A stretch of 64,000 bases of DNA, taken from positions 124,001 through 188,000 of the forward strand of contig NZ_MSIT01000006.1 in NCBI RefSeq assembly GCF_002094885.1, written 5' to 3'. A program made the translations under genes and the position numbers. The DNA is from Salibaculum halophilum. GTDB lineage: Bacteria > Pseudomonadota > Alphaproteobacteria > Rhodobacterales > Rhodobacteraceae. The stretch's first letter is position 1, and each line of letters starts with the position of its first letter. The notes beneath the pieces were generated by a model. That model saw only the letters and a program-made list of their open reading frames with translations. It was not told where the DNA came from and ran no database searches. This document shows positions 33,329 through 41,792 of this stretch, one piece after another.

Positions 33329-34318
33329 ATGCCGCGTGTCCTGCTTGCCGCCCTCTTAGCCTGTCTGGCGCTGCCAGTGGCCGCGCAATGCAACGGTCCC
33401 GGGCTCGAGGCGCGGCTGGACGCGGAGGAAACCGCCCGGATCGAGTCCCGCGTTGCCGAGACGCCCTTTGCCGAGGGACTCTATTGGCAAGCCGAGCGTG
33501 ACGGGCGCGTCCTGACGCTCCTGGGCACGATCCACCTGCCCGATCCGCGCCTGGGGGCCGTCCTGGCCCGTGTGCGCCCTCGGCTCGAGGCCGCCAACCT
33601 TCTGCTTGTCGAAGCCACCGCCGACGATCAGGCCGCTGTGCAGGCCCATATCGCCGAGGACCCGGCGTATTATACCATCACCGAGGGGCCCGGCCTGATC
33701 GAGCGGCTGGACGGCCCCACCTGGGACGCGGTCGCGCAGGCCGCCCGGGCCCGCGGCGTGCCACCCTACATGGCCGCGCGGATGCAGCCCTGGTTCCTGT
33801 CCATGACGCTGTCCATGCCACCCTGCGCCGTTCCGGCCATGGGCGCCGGCGAAAAGGGCCTCGACAACCTGATCGTGGCCGAGGCCGAGGGAAAGATGCC
33901 CTTGCGCGCGCTGGAGGATTGGCGGGTTGTGCTGGACCTGCTTCGGGCGGGCACCTTCGAGGACCAGCTCGACGACCTGCGCCTTGGCCTGGTCGCGCCG
34001 GAGATCATGGACGCGCTGGCGGCCTCGATGCTGGAGGGCTATTTCGACCGCCGGCCAGGCTACAGCTGGCACATCAATCGCACGATGGCCCGCTTTGCGC
34101 CGGGCCTGAGCCCGGCCGACGTCACGGCCGAAATGCGCGAGATGGAACAGGCGATGCTGATCGACCGCAACCGCAGCTGGATTTCGGTGATCGAACAGGC
34201 GGCGGCGGCGCATGACCACGTCTTCGTGGCCTTCGGTGCGGCCCACCTGATCGGGGATCAGGGCGTGCTCGCGCTTTTGCAGGCCAATGGCTGGCAGGTG
34301 ACGCGGCTGGACAGCTAG
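33329..34318 (+). CDS. TraB/GumN family protein
   Basis: 329 residues. A signal peptide covers residues 1-19 (LLAALLACLALPVAAQ). Family motifs are LLGTIHLPDPR (the G-T-x-H block, near residue 65) and the C-terminal FVAFGAAHLIGDQGVLALL. The TraB/GumN/TIKI fold includes metalloproteases, and GumN in Xanthomonas is linked to the xanthan cluster; no polysaccharide genes are present here, so the role is unknown. A probable exported or periplasmic protein. Confidence 0.9.
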   Translation: MPRVLLAALLACLALPVAAQCNGPGLEARLDAEETARIESRVAETPFAEGLYWQAERDGRVLTLLGTIHLPDPRLGAVLARVRPRLEAANLLLVEATADDQAAVQAHIAEDPAYYTITEGPGLIERLDGPTWDAVAQAARARGVPPYMAARMQPWFLSMTLSMPPCAVPAMGAGEKGLDNLIVAEAEGKMPLRALEDWRVVLDLLRAGTFEDQLDDLRLGLVAPEIMDALAASMLEGYFDRRPGYSWHINRTMARFAPGLSPADVTAEMREMEQAMLIDRNRSWISVIEQAAAAHDHVFVAFGAAHLIGDQGVLALLQANGWQVTRLDS

Positions 34319-34478
34319 GCGCCGCCGGGCACCAAAAAACACCGAGCCCGCCCGATAGCCCGCAACAGTGCCGGCGATACTCCGGCCCTTTCTCCGACTT
34401 GGTCGCGCCGATCTTCAACAGCCGGACACAGATGCCCATATCGACGGTGTTAAGGATCGCAAGAGGGGAGTGGCCACC

Positions 34479-35735
34479 ATGGACCCGACATCCGACCGCA
34501 CCGTTCCCGTGAACCTGCGCCAAAGCGGCGCACCGCGCATCGACATGCTGATCGGCACACGGGTGCGCAAGTCCCCGTTCTGGCACAAGTCGGTGGAGCA
34601 CGGCGCCCGCGCCGTCACCGTCTACAATCGAATGTATCATCCCCGTCTCTACTTCTCGCCGGACGAAGGCGGGCTGCTTGGCGAATACGACTACCTGACA
34701 CGCCACGTGACACTCTGGAACGTGGCGGTCGAGCGCCAGATCCAGATCAAGGGGCCGGATGCCACCGCATTCGTGGATTTCCTGGTCACCCGGGCAATGA
34801 CCGGCGACCGAGAACTGGCCCCGGGCAAGGCGCGCTACGTGATCCTGTGCAATCAGCACGGCGGCATCGTCAACGACCCGGTCCTGTTACGGATCGCCGA
34901 GGACGAATACTGGCTGTCGATCTCGGACTCCGATGTCGCGCTCTGGGCGCAGGGGGTGAATGTCGACGGCCGCTTCGATGCCACGGTGCGCGAACTCGAC
35001 GTGGCGCCGGTTCAGTTGCAGGGCCCCGATAGCGCCGCAGTCCTGCAGGACGCCGGGATCGCGGACGTCACGTCGATGAAATTCTTCAACCTTCGGGAGA
35101 CCACGCTCTTCGGCTGCGACGTCGTCATCTCCAAGACCGGGTTCTCCGGCGAGGAAGGCTTCGAGATTTACCTGCGCAACGCTACCCGCGATGCCGACGC
35201 GCTCTGGGACGGGCTTGTCGCGGCGGGGAAACCCTATCATCTGCGGGTGATCGCGCCCAACCACATCAGCCGCATGGAAGCGGGCATCCTGTCCTACGGC
35301 CAGGACATGGATCTCGAGACAACGCCTTACGAGGTCGGCCTCGACTGGCAGGTCGACCTGGACAAGCGCGCCTTTGTCGGCAAGGCCGCGCTGGAAGAGG
35401 TCGCGGCGCGTGGCGTCACTCACAAGCTGGTGGGTCTGACCTTTGGCGGCCGGCAGATAGATTGGTACAACGCGGATTTCTGGCCCGTCCTGGACCCGGA
35501 GATGCAAGAGGAGATCGGATATGTCACCTCGGCCTTCCATTCACCGGGGGTCGGTGCCAACATCGCCTTTGCCCGCGTGCCGGTGGCGCGCGCAACGCCC
35601 GGCCAACGGCTGCTGGTCCGAACACCGGCCTCGGTCGAGCCGCTCGCGGCCGAGACCTGCGCAACGCCCTTCACAATGCCCGAACGCGGGCTGAACCGGC
35701 CGGTCGGCATGGGCGGGCCACCAAAGCCCGATTGA
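34479..35735 (+). CDS. DmdA-like GcvT-family protein
   Basis: 418 residues. It belongs to the tetrahydrofolate-binding aminomethyltransferase (GcvT) fold: an N-terminal folate-binding region (VRKSPFWHKSVEHGARAVTV, then VAVERQIQIKGPDATAFVDF) and a C-terminal barrel from about residue 320. The start RVRKSPFW and ISDSDVALWAQGV recall the dimethylsulfoniopropionate demethylase DmdA and its relatives rather than glycine-cleavage T protein; no gcvH or gcvP is near. It is longer than DmdA by about 40 residues, and activity on DMSP is unproven. GAGGGGA lies before the ATG. Confidence 0.78.
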   Translation: MDPTSDRTVPVNLRQSGAPRIDMLIGTRVRKSPFWHKSVEHGARAVTVYNRMYHPRLYFSPDEGGLLGEYDYLTRHVTLWNVAVERQIQIKGPDATAFVDFLVTRAMTGDRELAPGKARYVILCNQHGGIVNDPVLLRIAEDEYWLSISDSDVALWAQGVNVDGRFDATVRELDVAPVQLQGPDSAAVLQDAGIADVTSMKFFNLRETTLFGCDVVISKTGFSGEEGFEIYLRNATRDADALWDGLVAAGKPYHLRVIAPNHISRMEAGILSYGQDMDLETTPYEVGLDWQVDLDKRAFVGKAALEEVAARGVTHKLVGLTFGGRQIDWYNADFWPVLDPEMQEEIGYVTSAFHSPGVGANIAFARVPVARATPGQRLLVRTPASVEPLAAETCATPFTMPERGLNRPVGMGGPPKPD

Positions 35736-35751
35736 TCCCCGGTGGCGTCGT

Positions 35752-36267
35752 TCAAGCCGCGGGCAGGAACGTCAGAGACGCCCCGTTGATGCAGTGCAGG
35801 ACCTGCCCCTCGACCAGCAGGATGTGGCCCATGTGACTGCCGCAGCGGCGGCAATGCACCTCGATCTCGATGTTCATGATGTTGGGATCATCGCCCATGG
35901 GCGCGCCTGAGTCCTGCGACATCAGCTGCGCATTGGGTTCGCTTGCCACGAAGAACAGCCAGCCTTTGGGCAGGTTGACCTTGGTGCCCCAATGATATTG
36001 CGTCAGCTCGCAGCCGCGGCAGTCGTATCGTCCCTTGCGGGATTCGGCCCAGATATCGCTCGACATCGGCTCTTCGGTGCGGCCCTCGCGCAGGATGGCG
36101 TAGTCCTCGCCCAGCAGGGCGCGCCAGTCCGCCTCGGTGCGTATGACCTCGTAGTCGAACGGATCGCGGCCCGCGGGCACGTCGGCCCGGCCCGCAGCCG
36201 GAAGCGCGAGGGCGCCACCGAAGACCGTGGACCCGCGCAGAAAGTCCCGTCGATGAAGTGCAGGCAT
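35752..36267 (-). CDS. msrB: Tat-exported methionine-R-sulfoxide reductase (MsrB family)
   Basis: 171 residues. A twin-arginine signal (RRDFLRG at residues 6-12 and a short hydrophobic stretch) precedes an MsrB domain. The structural zinc Cys pairs are Cys83/Cys86 and Cys139/Cys142 (CRRCGSHMGH); the reducing Cys159 lies in HCINGASL, where most members have R-[FY]-C-[IV]-N-S. It probably repairs oxidised methionine outside the cytoplasm. The ATG at 36267 is chosen over 36285 because AAGGGGACGA precedes it and it gives the compact Tat signal. Confidence 0.9.
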   Translation of the reverse strand: MPALHRRDFLRGSTVFGGALALPAAGRADVPAGRDPFDYEVIRTEADWRALLGEDYAILREGRTEEPMSSDIWAESRKGRYDCRGCELTQYHWGTKVNLPKGWLFFVASEPNAQLMSQDSGAPMGDDPNIMNIEIEVHCRRCGSHMGHILLVEGQVLHCINGASLTFLPAA

Positions 36268-36578
36268 TTCTCGTCCCCTTTCCATTGATGTCTTGCGTCG
36301 ATCTGTCCTGTCCCGCCTTTATAGTCGCGATTTCAATCACTGTCGTTTCACGTGGCCGTGCCTCACTGGGAATTCAGGGAAAAACACGTTCGCGTTTTCG
36401 CCGTTCACGTTTTTTCAAACGGAGTCTCTCGTTTCCGTGCGCTCCGTGAAACTCATGCCGACGTGAATTGATGTTTCAATTGGCTTTGCCCTAATTGGAA
36501 AACAGCAATCAGGACGATTGCGATTTTGAAACCGCGAATTTCGAACACGTTTCGAAACCGCAGCACAGGAGAAACGAC
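36268..36578. other. AT-rich intergenic stretch without a gene
   Basis: 311 bases between the divergent msrB and the small secreted protein gene. G+C is near 43-50 percent in the counted lines, against about two thirds in flanking genes. It holds repeated TTTCACG/CGTGAAA-like words (for example GTTTCACG near 36345 and CGTGAAAC near 36445), TTTCGAA and GTTTCGAAA near 36540-36560, and CAATTGG/CTAATTGG near 36477-36497. No open frame is convincing; it probably holds promoters for both genes. Confidence 0.6.
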
Positions 36579-36926
36579 ATGAAAACCCTTATCACCGCCG
36601 GAATCCTCGCCCTCACCGTTGCCGGCGCCGCCCAGGCCCAGAACATGTTCGCCTACATGGGCGACCAGGACGACGGAACCAGCACCGTGGTCATCGACCC
36701 GTTCAGCGCCAGCGGTGACGGCTATGTCGCGGTCTACGATCACCATCGCGGCGAAACCGGCGACCTGCTGGGCGTGGCCTCGATTCGCGGCGGCGCGAAC
36801 AATGAAACCCGCGTCCAGGTGGGCCGCCCGCTGCGCAATGACGTGATCGCCTATCTCTTCGTGGGCGAGAATTTCAACGACCCCTCGATGGCCGTGGACA
36901 GCGTCGAGATCGACATCGAGGACTGA
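36579..36926 (+). CDS. Small secreted protein, DUF7282-like
   Basis: 115 residues with a signal peptide at 1-20 (KTLITAGILALTVAGAAQA). The acidic mature part, DDGTSTVVIDPFSASGDGYV, then LGVASIRGGANNETRVQVG and VDSVEIDIED, looks like a single beta-rich domain of the kind found in DUF7282 surface proteins; that match is by eye and uncertain. CAGGAG precedes the ATG. It stands alone in AT-rich surroundings and is followed by a strong hairpin. Confidence 0.75.
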   Translation: MKTLITAGILALTVAGAAQAQNMFAYMGDQDDGTSTVVIDPFSASGDGYVAVYDHHRGETGDLLGVASIRGGANNETRVQVGRPLRNDVIAYLFVGENFNDPSMAVDSVEIDIED

Positions 36927-36951
36927 TCCTGCTTGACCAGTCCCGAAACGC

Positions 36952-36983
36952 AATGGGCTGCCGATCCAATTCGGCAGCCCATT
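36952..36983 (+). terminator. Terminator-like hairpin
   Basis: AATGGGCTGCCGA pairs perfectly over 13 bases with TCGGCAGCCCATT across a TCCAAT loop, 26 bases after the small secreted protein gene. The downstream tail (ATCTTGCGTTC) is only moderately T-rich. Confidence 0.7.
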
Positions 36984-37117
36984 ATCTTGCGTTCGAAAAT
37001 GAATTTCTTATGCACATCGCGTTTTACAAAAACCTTGAGAGTCCGGGTATATTCCTTTTTCCGAAATTCCCACCCGGTGTCTGCCCGAAACAGCACCATT
37101 TCCCGAAAGTCGGTCTT

Positions 37118-37762
37118 TCAGGCATCGCCCCAATCGACCAGGCCCGCGCGCCCGGCCTCGGTCAGGTCATAGACCCCGCGCGCGACGCGCTGAAACCAGC
37201 TGTAGTGGTTGTCGGCCATGATCCGCGTCGCCCCCGGCACCCCGGCCCCCTCGGCAACGACCGCCCCGCGCGACGGGCCGTGCGCGGCCAGGAACCGCGC
37301 GCAGGCCAGCGCATCCTGCCGGTAGCCGGTGACGATCCCGTGGCGCGTGGCCCCGCCCGCGTTGGGGTCGCCGCGCAACCGCTCGAAATCGCGCAGCAGC
37401 CGCGCCGCCTTCGCCTTCGACTTGCGCGGGCGGAACGGGCCGGGATCGGCCATGACCTCGACAAAGCCGTCACGGGGCCGCACGAAGATCACCCCCAGCC
37501 CGAGCATGCGGGCCAGCCTGACGTTCTCCGTCGCGTCGCGCCTGGGCCTCGGCACGGCCACATAGACAAGATCGCTGACCGCCTGCCGGGCGATGGCCTG
37601 GTGAAAAAGCGCCAGCGAGAAGCCGGTTTTCAACTCGACGATCACGGGAGCCTCGTCGCCGCGCCGCGCCACCACGTCGGCGGCGCCAACCTCGCCCTTG
37701 ACGTCATAGCCCTGCGCCGCGAGATGGGCTTTCACCGCGGGGTAGAGGTCGCTCTCACGCAT
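37118..37762 (-). CDS. DUF2161 family PD-(D/E)XK-type protein
   Basis: 214 residues. The N-terminal half (DLYPAVKAHLAAQGYDVKGE, then ADVVARRGDEAPVIVELKTG) has the E...D...E-x-K layout of the PD-(D/E)XK nuclease fold: Glu24-like, Asp29-like and the ELK triad. The C-terminal part after residue 140 is a separate small, possibly winged-helix-like domain. DUF2161 proteins are core in Rhodobacteraceae and uncharacterised. The frame is open upstream to 37885, but the ATG at 37762 gives the normal family start. Confidence 0.85.
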   Translation of the reverse strand: MRESDLYPAVKAHLAAQGYDVKGEVGAADVVARRGDEAPVIVELKTGFSLALFHQAIARQAVSDLVYVAVPRPRRDATENVRLARMLGLGVIFVRPRDGFVEVMADPGPFRPRKSKAKAARLLRDFERLRGDPNAGGATRHGIVTGYRQDALACARFLAAHGPSRGAVVAEGAGVPGATRIMADNHYSWFQRVARGVYDLTEAGRAGLVDWGDA

Positions 37763-37875
37763 CGCCGGGCCGCCCGCTGTGGCCGCGATGCAAGACCGGG
37801 CACCGTGTCGCGTGACAGTCCAATCCATCCCCCCTATAAGGCCGGCAAATTCACCTGAACCACGGGCTTTCCACA

Positions 37876-38796
37876 ATGACCACACTCGTTTTCGGCCACA
37901 AGGCCCCCGACACCGACTCCACCGGCGCGCCCCTGATCTGGGCCTGGTATCTGTCCGACATCAAAGGTCAGGACGCCAAGCCGGTCCTGCTGGGCGCGCC
38001 CAATACCGAGGCCGCCTTCGTCCTGTCCCGCTGGGGCTATGACACGCCCGAGATCATCGCCGACGTGGCCGACGACCAGCCCTGTGTCGTCGTCGACACC
38101 AACAACCCCGCCGAACTTCCCGACAATATCAACGGCGCCGACGTGCAGGCGATCATCGACCATCACAAGCTGGTCGGCGGGCTGGAAACCAAGGGCCCGA
38201 TCAACATCACCATCCGGCCGCTGGCCTGCACGGCCACCATCATGCACACCCTCATGGGCGCCGATGCCGACAAGCTGACCGATCCGGTCAAGGGCCTCAT
38301 GCTGTCGTGCATCCTGTCGGACACGCTGGAGTTTCGCAGCCCCACCACCACCGCGCAGGACAAGGCGCTGGCCGAAAGCCTCGCCGCCGACCTGGGCCTG
38401 AACCTGACCGACTACGCCGCCGAGATGTTCGCGGCCAAGTCCGATGTCTCGGCCTTTTCGGATGCCGAGCTGATCCGCATGGACTCCAAGGAATACGAGG
38501 TCTCAGACACCAAGTTCCGCGTCTCGGTCCTGGAAACCACCGCACCCGAGATGCCGCTGGGGCGCAAGGACAGCCTGATGGCCAGCATGGGGGATGTCGC
38601 CGCCGAGGATGGCGTGGACGAAGTGCTGCTCTTCGTCGTCGATATCCTGCGCGAAGAGGCGACGCTCCTGGTGCCCAACGACACCGTCAAGGCGGTGGCC
38701 GAGAAGAGCTTCGGCGCGACGGTCGAGGGCGACATCGTGGTCTTGCCCGGCGTCATGTCGCGCAAGAAGCAGATCATCCCGAACCTGGCGCTGTAA
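37876..38796 (+). CDS. ppaC: Manganese-dependent inorganic pyrophosphatase
   Basis: 306 residues, family II (DHH) pyrophosphatase. It hydrolyses pyrophosphate in the cytoplasm. Metal-binding motifs are HKAPDTDSTG near residue 7, VVDTNNP, and DHHKLVGG near residue 95; the C-terminal DHHA2 domain ends with SRKKQIIPNL, the substrate-binding Arg-Lys-Lys. Its length matches the family. A strong terminator follows. Confidence 0.97.
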   Translation: MTTLVFGHKAPDTDSTGAPLIWAWYLSDIKGQDAKPVLLGAPNTEAAFVLSRWGYDTPEIIADVADDQPCVVVDTNNPAELPDNINGADVQAIIDHHKLVGGLETKGPINITIRPLACTATIMHTLMGADADKLTDPVKGLMLSCILSDTLEFRSPTTTAQDKALAESLAADLGLNLTDYAAEMFAAKSDVSAFSDAELIRMDSKEYEVSDTKFRVSVLETTAPEMPLGRKDSLMASMGDVAAEDGVDEVLLFVVDILREEATLLVPNDTVKAVAEKSFGATVEGDIVVLPGVMSRKKQIIPNLAL

Positions 38797-38817
38797 GCCG
38801 CGCCAGGCGGCTGGAAC

Positions 38818-38853
38818 ACCCTCGCCGCGTGGTCCGCGGCGAGGGTTCCTCTT
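38818..38853 (+). terminator. Rho-independent terminator of ppaC
   Basis: ACCCTCGCCGCG pairs with CGCGGCGAGGGT across a TGGTC loop, followed by TCCTCTTT. It lies 21 bases after the ppaC stop. Confidence 0.82.
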
Positions 38854-38899
38854 TGCGAGCTGCTCGGGCAATACTCATAGGAGGGGGCGGGTGTCCGCC

Positions 38900-39439
38900 A
38901 TGCAGTATTCGGCCGACTTCAAGTCGCGCACCACGGCCATTGCCCGGCTGTTCGAGGACAGCTTCGGCGCGTCCGAAGGCGCCGAAGAGGGCGCGCTGAT
39001 CGGCGGGCTCGCGCGCGACATGCTGTCCGAGGTGCCGGATACAGACCTGCATGTTTTCACCGCGTGGGACGTCGACACCATGGTCGGCGCGATCATCTTT
39101 TCGCGTCTGCAAGCCCCCAACGATCACCGCCGCGTTTTCCTGCTGGCGCCGGTTGCCGTGGCCCCCGATCAACAGGGCAAGGGCGTGGGGCAGTCGTTGC
39201 TGCGGCATGGCCTTTCCGAGATGCGGCGCGCGGGAGCGGATGTGGCGGTGACCTATGGCGACCCGGCCTATTACTGCAAGGTGGGCTTCCGGCCCGCCAC
39301 GACCGAGACCGTTCCAGCTCCGCGCCGGCTTCAATACCCCGAGGGCTGGCAGGCCCAGTCCCTTACGGATGCGCCGCTGGCCCCGATCACGGGGCCGTTG
39401 CACTGCGTTCAGGCGATCGACGACCCCGTCTACTGGTGA
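38900..39439 (+). CDS. GNAT family N-acetyltransferase
   Basis: 179 residues. The acetyl-CoA loop VAVAPDQQGKGVGQSLLRHG (near residue 88) has the Q/R-x-x-G-x-G/A pattern, and GDPAYYCKVGF is typical of the YhbS-like branch. The substrate is unknown. GGAGGGGGCGG upstream would also serve a GTG at 38891 (three extra residues), with slightly better spacing; either start is possible. It is convergent with the aminopeptidase gene, six bases apart. Confidence 0.9.
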   Translation: MQYSADFKSRTTAIARLFEDSFGASEGAEEGALIGGLARDMLSEVPDTDLHVFTAWDVDTMVGAIIFSRLQAPNDHRRVFLLAPVAVAPDQQGKGVGQSLLRHGLSEMRRAGADVAVTYGDPAYYCKVGFRPATTETVPAPRRLQYPEGWQAQSLTDAPLAPITGPLHCVQAIDDPVYW

Positions 39440-39445
39440 GCCGGC

Positions 39446-40699
39446 TCAGGCCTCGCTGGCCCATTCGCCGCGGCGAAACACCGGCACGCGGGTGCCGTCG
39501 GGCGTGATGCCATCGACGTCCGTCTTTGGCCCGCCGATCATCCAGTCGACGTGGATCAGGCTGGAATTGCCGCCCGCCTCCACGACCTTGTCAGGGTCAC
39601 CTGCCACCGCATCGACGAAGCAATCGGAATAGCACTGGCCCTGCGCGATGTGGCAGGCGGCGTTCTCGTCATAGAGCGTGTTGAAGAACAGCAGCCCCGA
39701 TTGCGAGATGGGCGAGCCGTGCGGCACCAGTGCCACCTCGCCCAGCCGCGCCGCGCCCGCGTCGGTGTCGATCAGGTTCTGCCAGGCCGCTTCGCCCTCG
39801 CTGGCGCTGGCCTCGACGATGCGGCCCTGCACGAACCGCACCTCGATATCCGCGATCGGCGTGCCCTGGTAGACCAGCGGTTTCGACGCCTTCGCCACGC
39901 CGTCCACGCGGTCCTTGTGGGGGGTGGTGAAGACCTCTTCGGTGGGGATGTTCGGATTGCAGGTGGTGCCGTTGCCGGCCCGCGACGCGCCGCCCTTCCA
40001 TTCGTGCCCCTCGGCCAAGCCCACCGTCAGGTCGGTGCCGCCCCCGGTGAAATGCAGCGCGCTGAAGGCCTGGTCATTGAGCCAATCGGTGCGGGCGCGC
40101 AGCGTGGCGTTATGGGCCTGCCATTCGGCGACCGGGTCGTCCCGGTCTACCCGCGACGCGGCGAAGATCGCCTCGGCCAGCTGCGCCACCGCCGCATCCT
40201 CGGGCAGGTCGGGAAAGACCTGCCGTGCCCAGGCCCGGCCGGGGTAGCTGACGATGTTCCAGTTGATGTCGAAATTGACGACCGGCTCCTTCGCGGGCTT
40301 CGAGGCCGCGGAATTGGCCTTGGCCACCCGCGCCGCCTTGTCCGGGTCCTGCCCCTTGAGCAGCAGCGGGTTGTCGGCGGTGATCGCCAGCCGCGCGGCA
40401 TTGTTCGCAAAGGCCTCGGCCATGCCGTTGTAAAGCCAGCCGGGGGCGGAATCGAAGGCCGCCTCGTGCCCGTGCTCGAAGCGCGCCAGCGTCACCGCCT
40501 CGTCCGACAGGATCGGCGTCACGTTCGCCGCCCCCGCGCGATAGGCCGCCGCCGCGATGCGCCGCACCAGCGGCAGCGCCTCGACCGGGGCAGTCAGGAC
40601 GAGATCCTGGCCGGGCTGCAGCCCAAGCCCAACCTGCACGGCCACCTCGGCCAGCTTGTCGAGCTTGTCAGTGTCGAAGGGCAGGTGCGGGTCTTGCAT
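39446..40699 (-). CDS. M29 family aminopeptidase
   Basis: 417 residues. The sequence resembles thermophilic-type metallo-aminopeptidases (AmpS/PepS/aminopeptidase T): LHFTGGGTDLTVGLAEGHEW, then NIPTEEVFTTPHKDRVDG (metal ligand Glu) and IHVDWMIGGPKTDVDGI near the C-terminus (His and Asp ligands). They remove N-terminal residues from peptides in the cytoplasm. The ATG at 40699 gives MQDPHLPFDTDKLDKLA, a normal start. It is divergent from the HAD hydrolase gene. Confidence 0.94.
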   Translation of the reverse strand: MQDPHLPFDTDKLDKLAEVAVQVGLGLQPGQDLVLTAPVEALPLVRRIAAAAYRAGAANVTPILSDEAVTLARFEHGHEAAFDSAPGWLYNGMAEAFANNAARLAITADNPLLLKGQDPDKAARVAKANSAASKPAKEPVVNFDINWNIVSYPGRAWARQVFPDLPEDAAVAQLAEAIFAASRVDRDDPVAEWQAHNATLRARTDWLNDQAFSALHFTGGGTDLTVGLAEGHEWKGGASRAGNGTTCNPNIPTEEVFTTPHKDRVDGVAKASKPLVYQGTPIADIEVRFVQGRIVEASASEGEAAWQNLIDTDAGAARLGEVALVPHGSPISQSGLLFFNTLYDENAACHIAQGQCYSDCFVDAVAGDPDKVVEAGGNSSLIHVDWMIGGPKTDVDGITPDGTRVPVFRRGEWASEA

Positions 40700-40827
40700 T
40701 GGGTCGCCTCGTGATCCGTGGGTTTGGCGCAAGATATGCGCCGCGGCGGCACAGTCCACCCCCGCCCCTTTCCCCCGGCGGGCAAAACGGGCTATCTGGC
40801 GGCGACCCCCTAGCCCGAAAGCCCCCA

Positions 40828-41700
40828 ATGACCGAGATCATCCAAAAATTCGCCGACATCTCAGACAATTACAACGTGGCCTTCGTCGATCTCTGGGGCT
40901 GCATGCACGACGGCGTGCGGGCCTTTCCCGGCGCGGTGGCGGCGATGCAGGGTTTTCGCGCGCGCGGCGGCAAGGTCGTGCTGGTCACCAACGCCCCGCG
41001 GGCGCGTGGGCCGGTCGAAGAGCATGTCGCCAGCCTCGGGATTCCAGCCGATGCCTGGGACAGCATCGCCACCAGTGGCGACAGCGCCCGCGCGGCGATG
41101 TTCCGCGGCGCGGTGGGCCGCAAGGTCTGGTTCATGGGCGAGACACGGGACCGGTCCTTTTTTGAGCCGCTGCGCATCATCGACGACCCGGTCGAGATCG
41201 AGGTGGTAGAGCTGGACCGGGCCGAGGGCATCGTCTGCTGCGGCCCCTTCGATCCGCACGCGGACCCCGCGGTCAACCGGCCGCAGCTCCTTTACGCCAA
41301 GAAGCGGGGGCTGAAACTGCTCTGCGCCAATCCCGACATGGTGGTGGACCGCGGCGGCGCGCGGGAATGGTGCGCCGGGGCGCTGGCCGCGCTCTATACC
41401 GAGATGGGCGGCGAAAGCCTTTATTTCGGCAAGCCGCATCCGCCCATCTACGACCTGGCCCGGCGGCGCCACGCGGCCCTTGCCGGGGCCATCGACGACC
41501 CGCGCATCATCGCCATCGGCGACGGTATCCGCACCGATATCCTCGGCGCCCAGCAAGAGGACACCGACAGCCTCTTCATCACCGGCGGGCTGGCCGCGAA
41601 AGAAACGAAGACCGGCGAAAACCCGGACCCGCAGGCTCTCGACGCCTACACGACGCGCGAGATGGTGCATCCGACCTATGCCATCGGGTTCCTGCGCTGA
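40828..41700 (+). CDS. TIGR01459-type HAD hydrolase
   Basis: 290 residues, HAD superfamily class IIA. The nucleophile region is FVDLWGCMHDGV near residue 20; the motif II region is VVLVTNAPR; the lysine-bearing FGKPHPPIYDLA and IAIGDGIRTDILGA near residue 235 give the last acidic motif. This subgroup is close to NagD/phosphoglycolate phosphatase-like enzymes, but its substrate is unknown. The first motif has Leu-Trp where NagD has Asp-x-Asp, so the usual general acid is shifted. Confidence 0.88.
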   Translation: MTEIIQKFADISDNYNVAFVDLWGCMHDGVRAFPGAVAAMQGFRARGGKVVLVTNAPRARGPVEEHVASLGIPADAWDSIATSGDSARAAMFRGAVGRKVWFMGETRDRSFFEPLRIIDDPVEIEVVELDRAEGIVCCGPFDPHADPAVNRPQLLYAKKRGLKLLCANPDMVVDRGGAREWCAGALAALYTEMGGESLYFGKPHPPIYDLARRRHAALAGAIDDPRIIAIGDGIRTDILGAQQEDTDSLFITGGLAAKETKTGENPDPQALDAYTTREMVHPTYAIGFLR

Positions 41701-41792
41701 CGCAGTTTGCCCTTGATGTTTCTGCGCTCGCGAAGTAACAAAATTTCATACCACGCCAAGTGGGGGATTTTTTGTTGCCCGAGGAATGTGAC

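Noticed and set aside
41702..41792. Longer MaoC start at 41760
   Set aside because: The ATG at 41793 has a GAGGA ribosome site and matches family length; the extension has neither.
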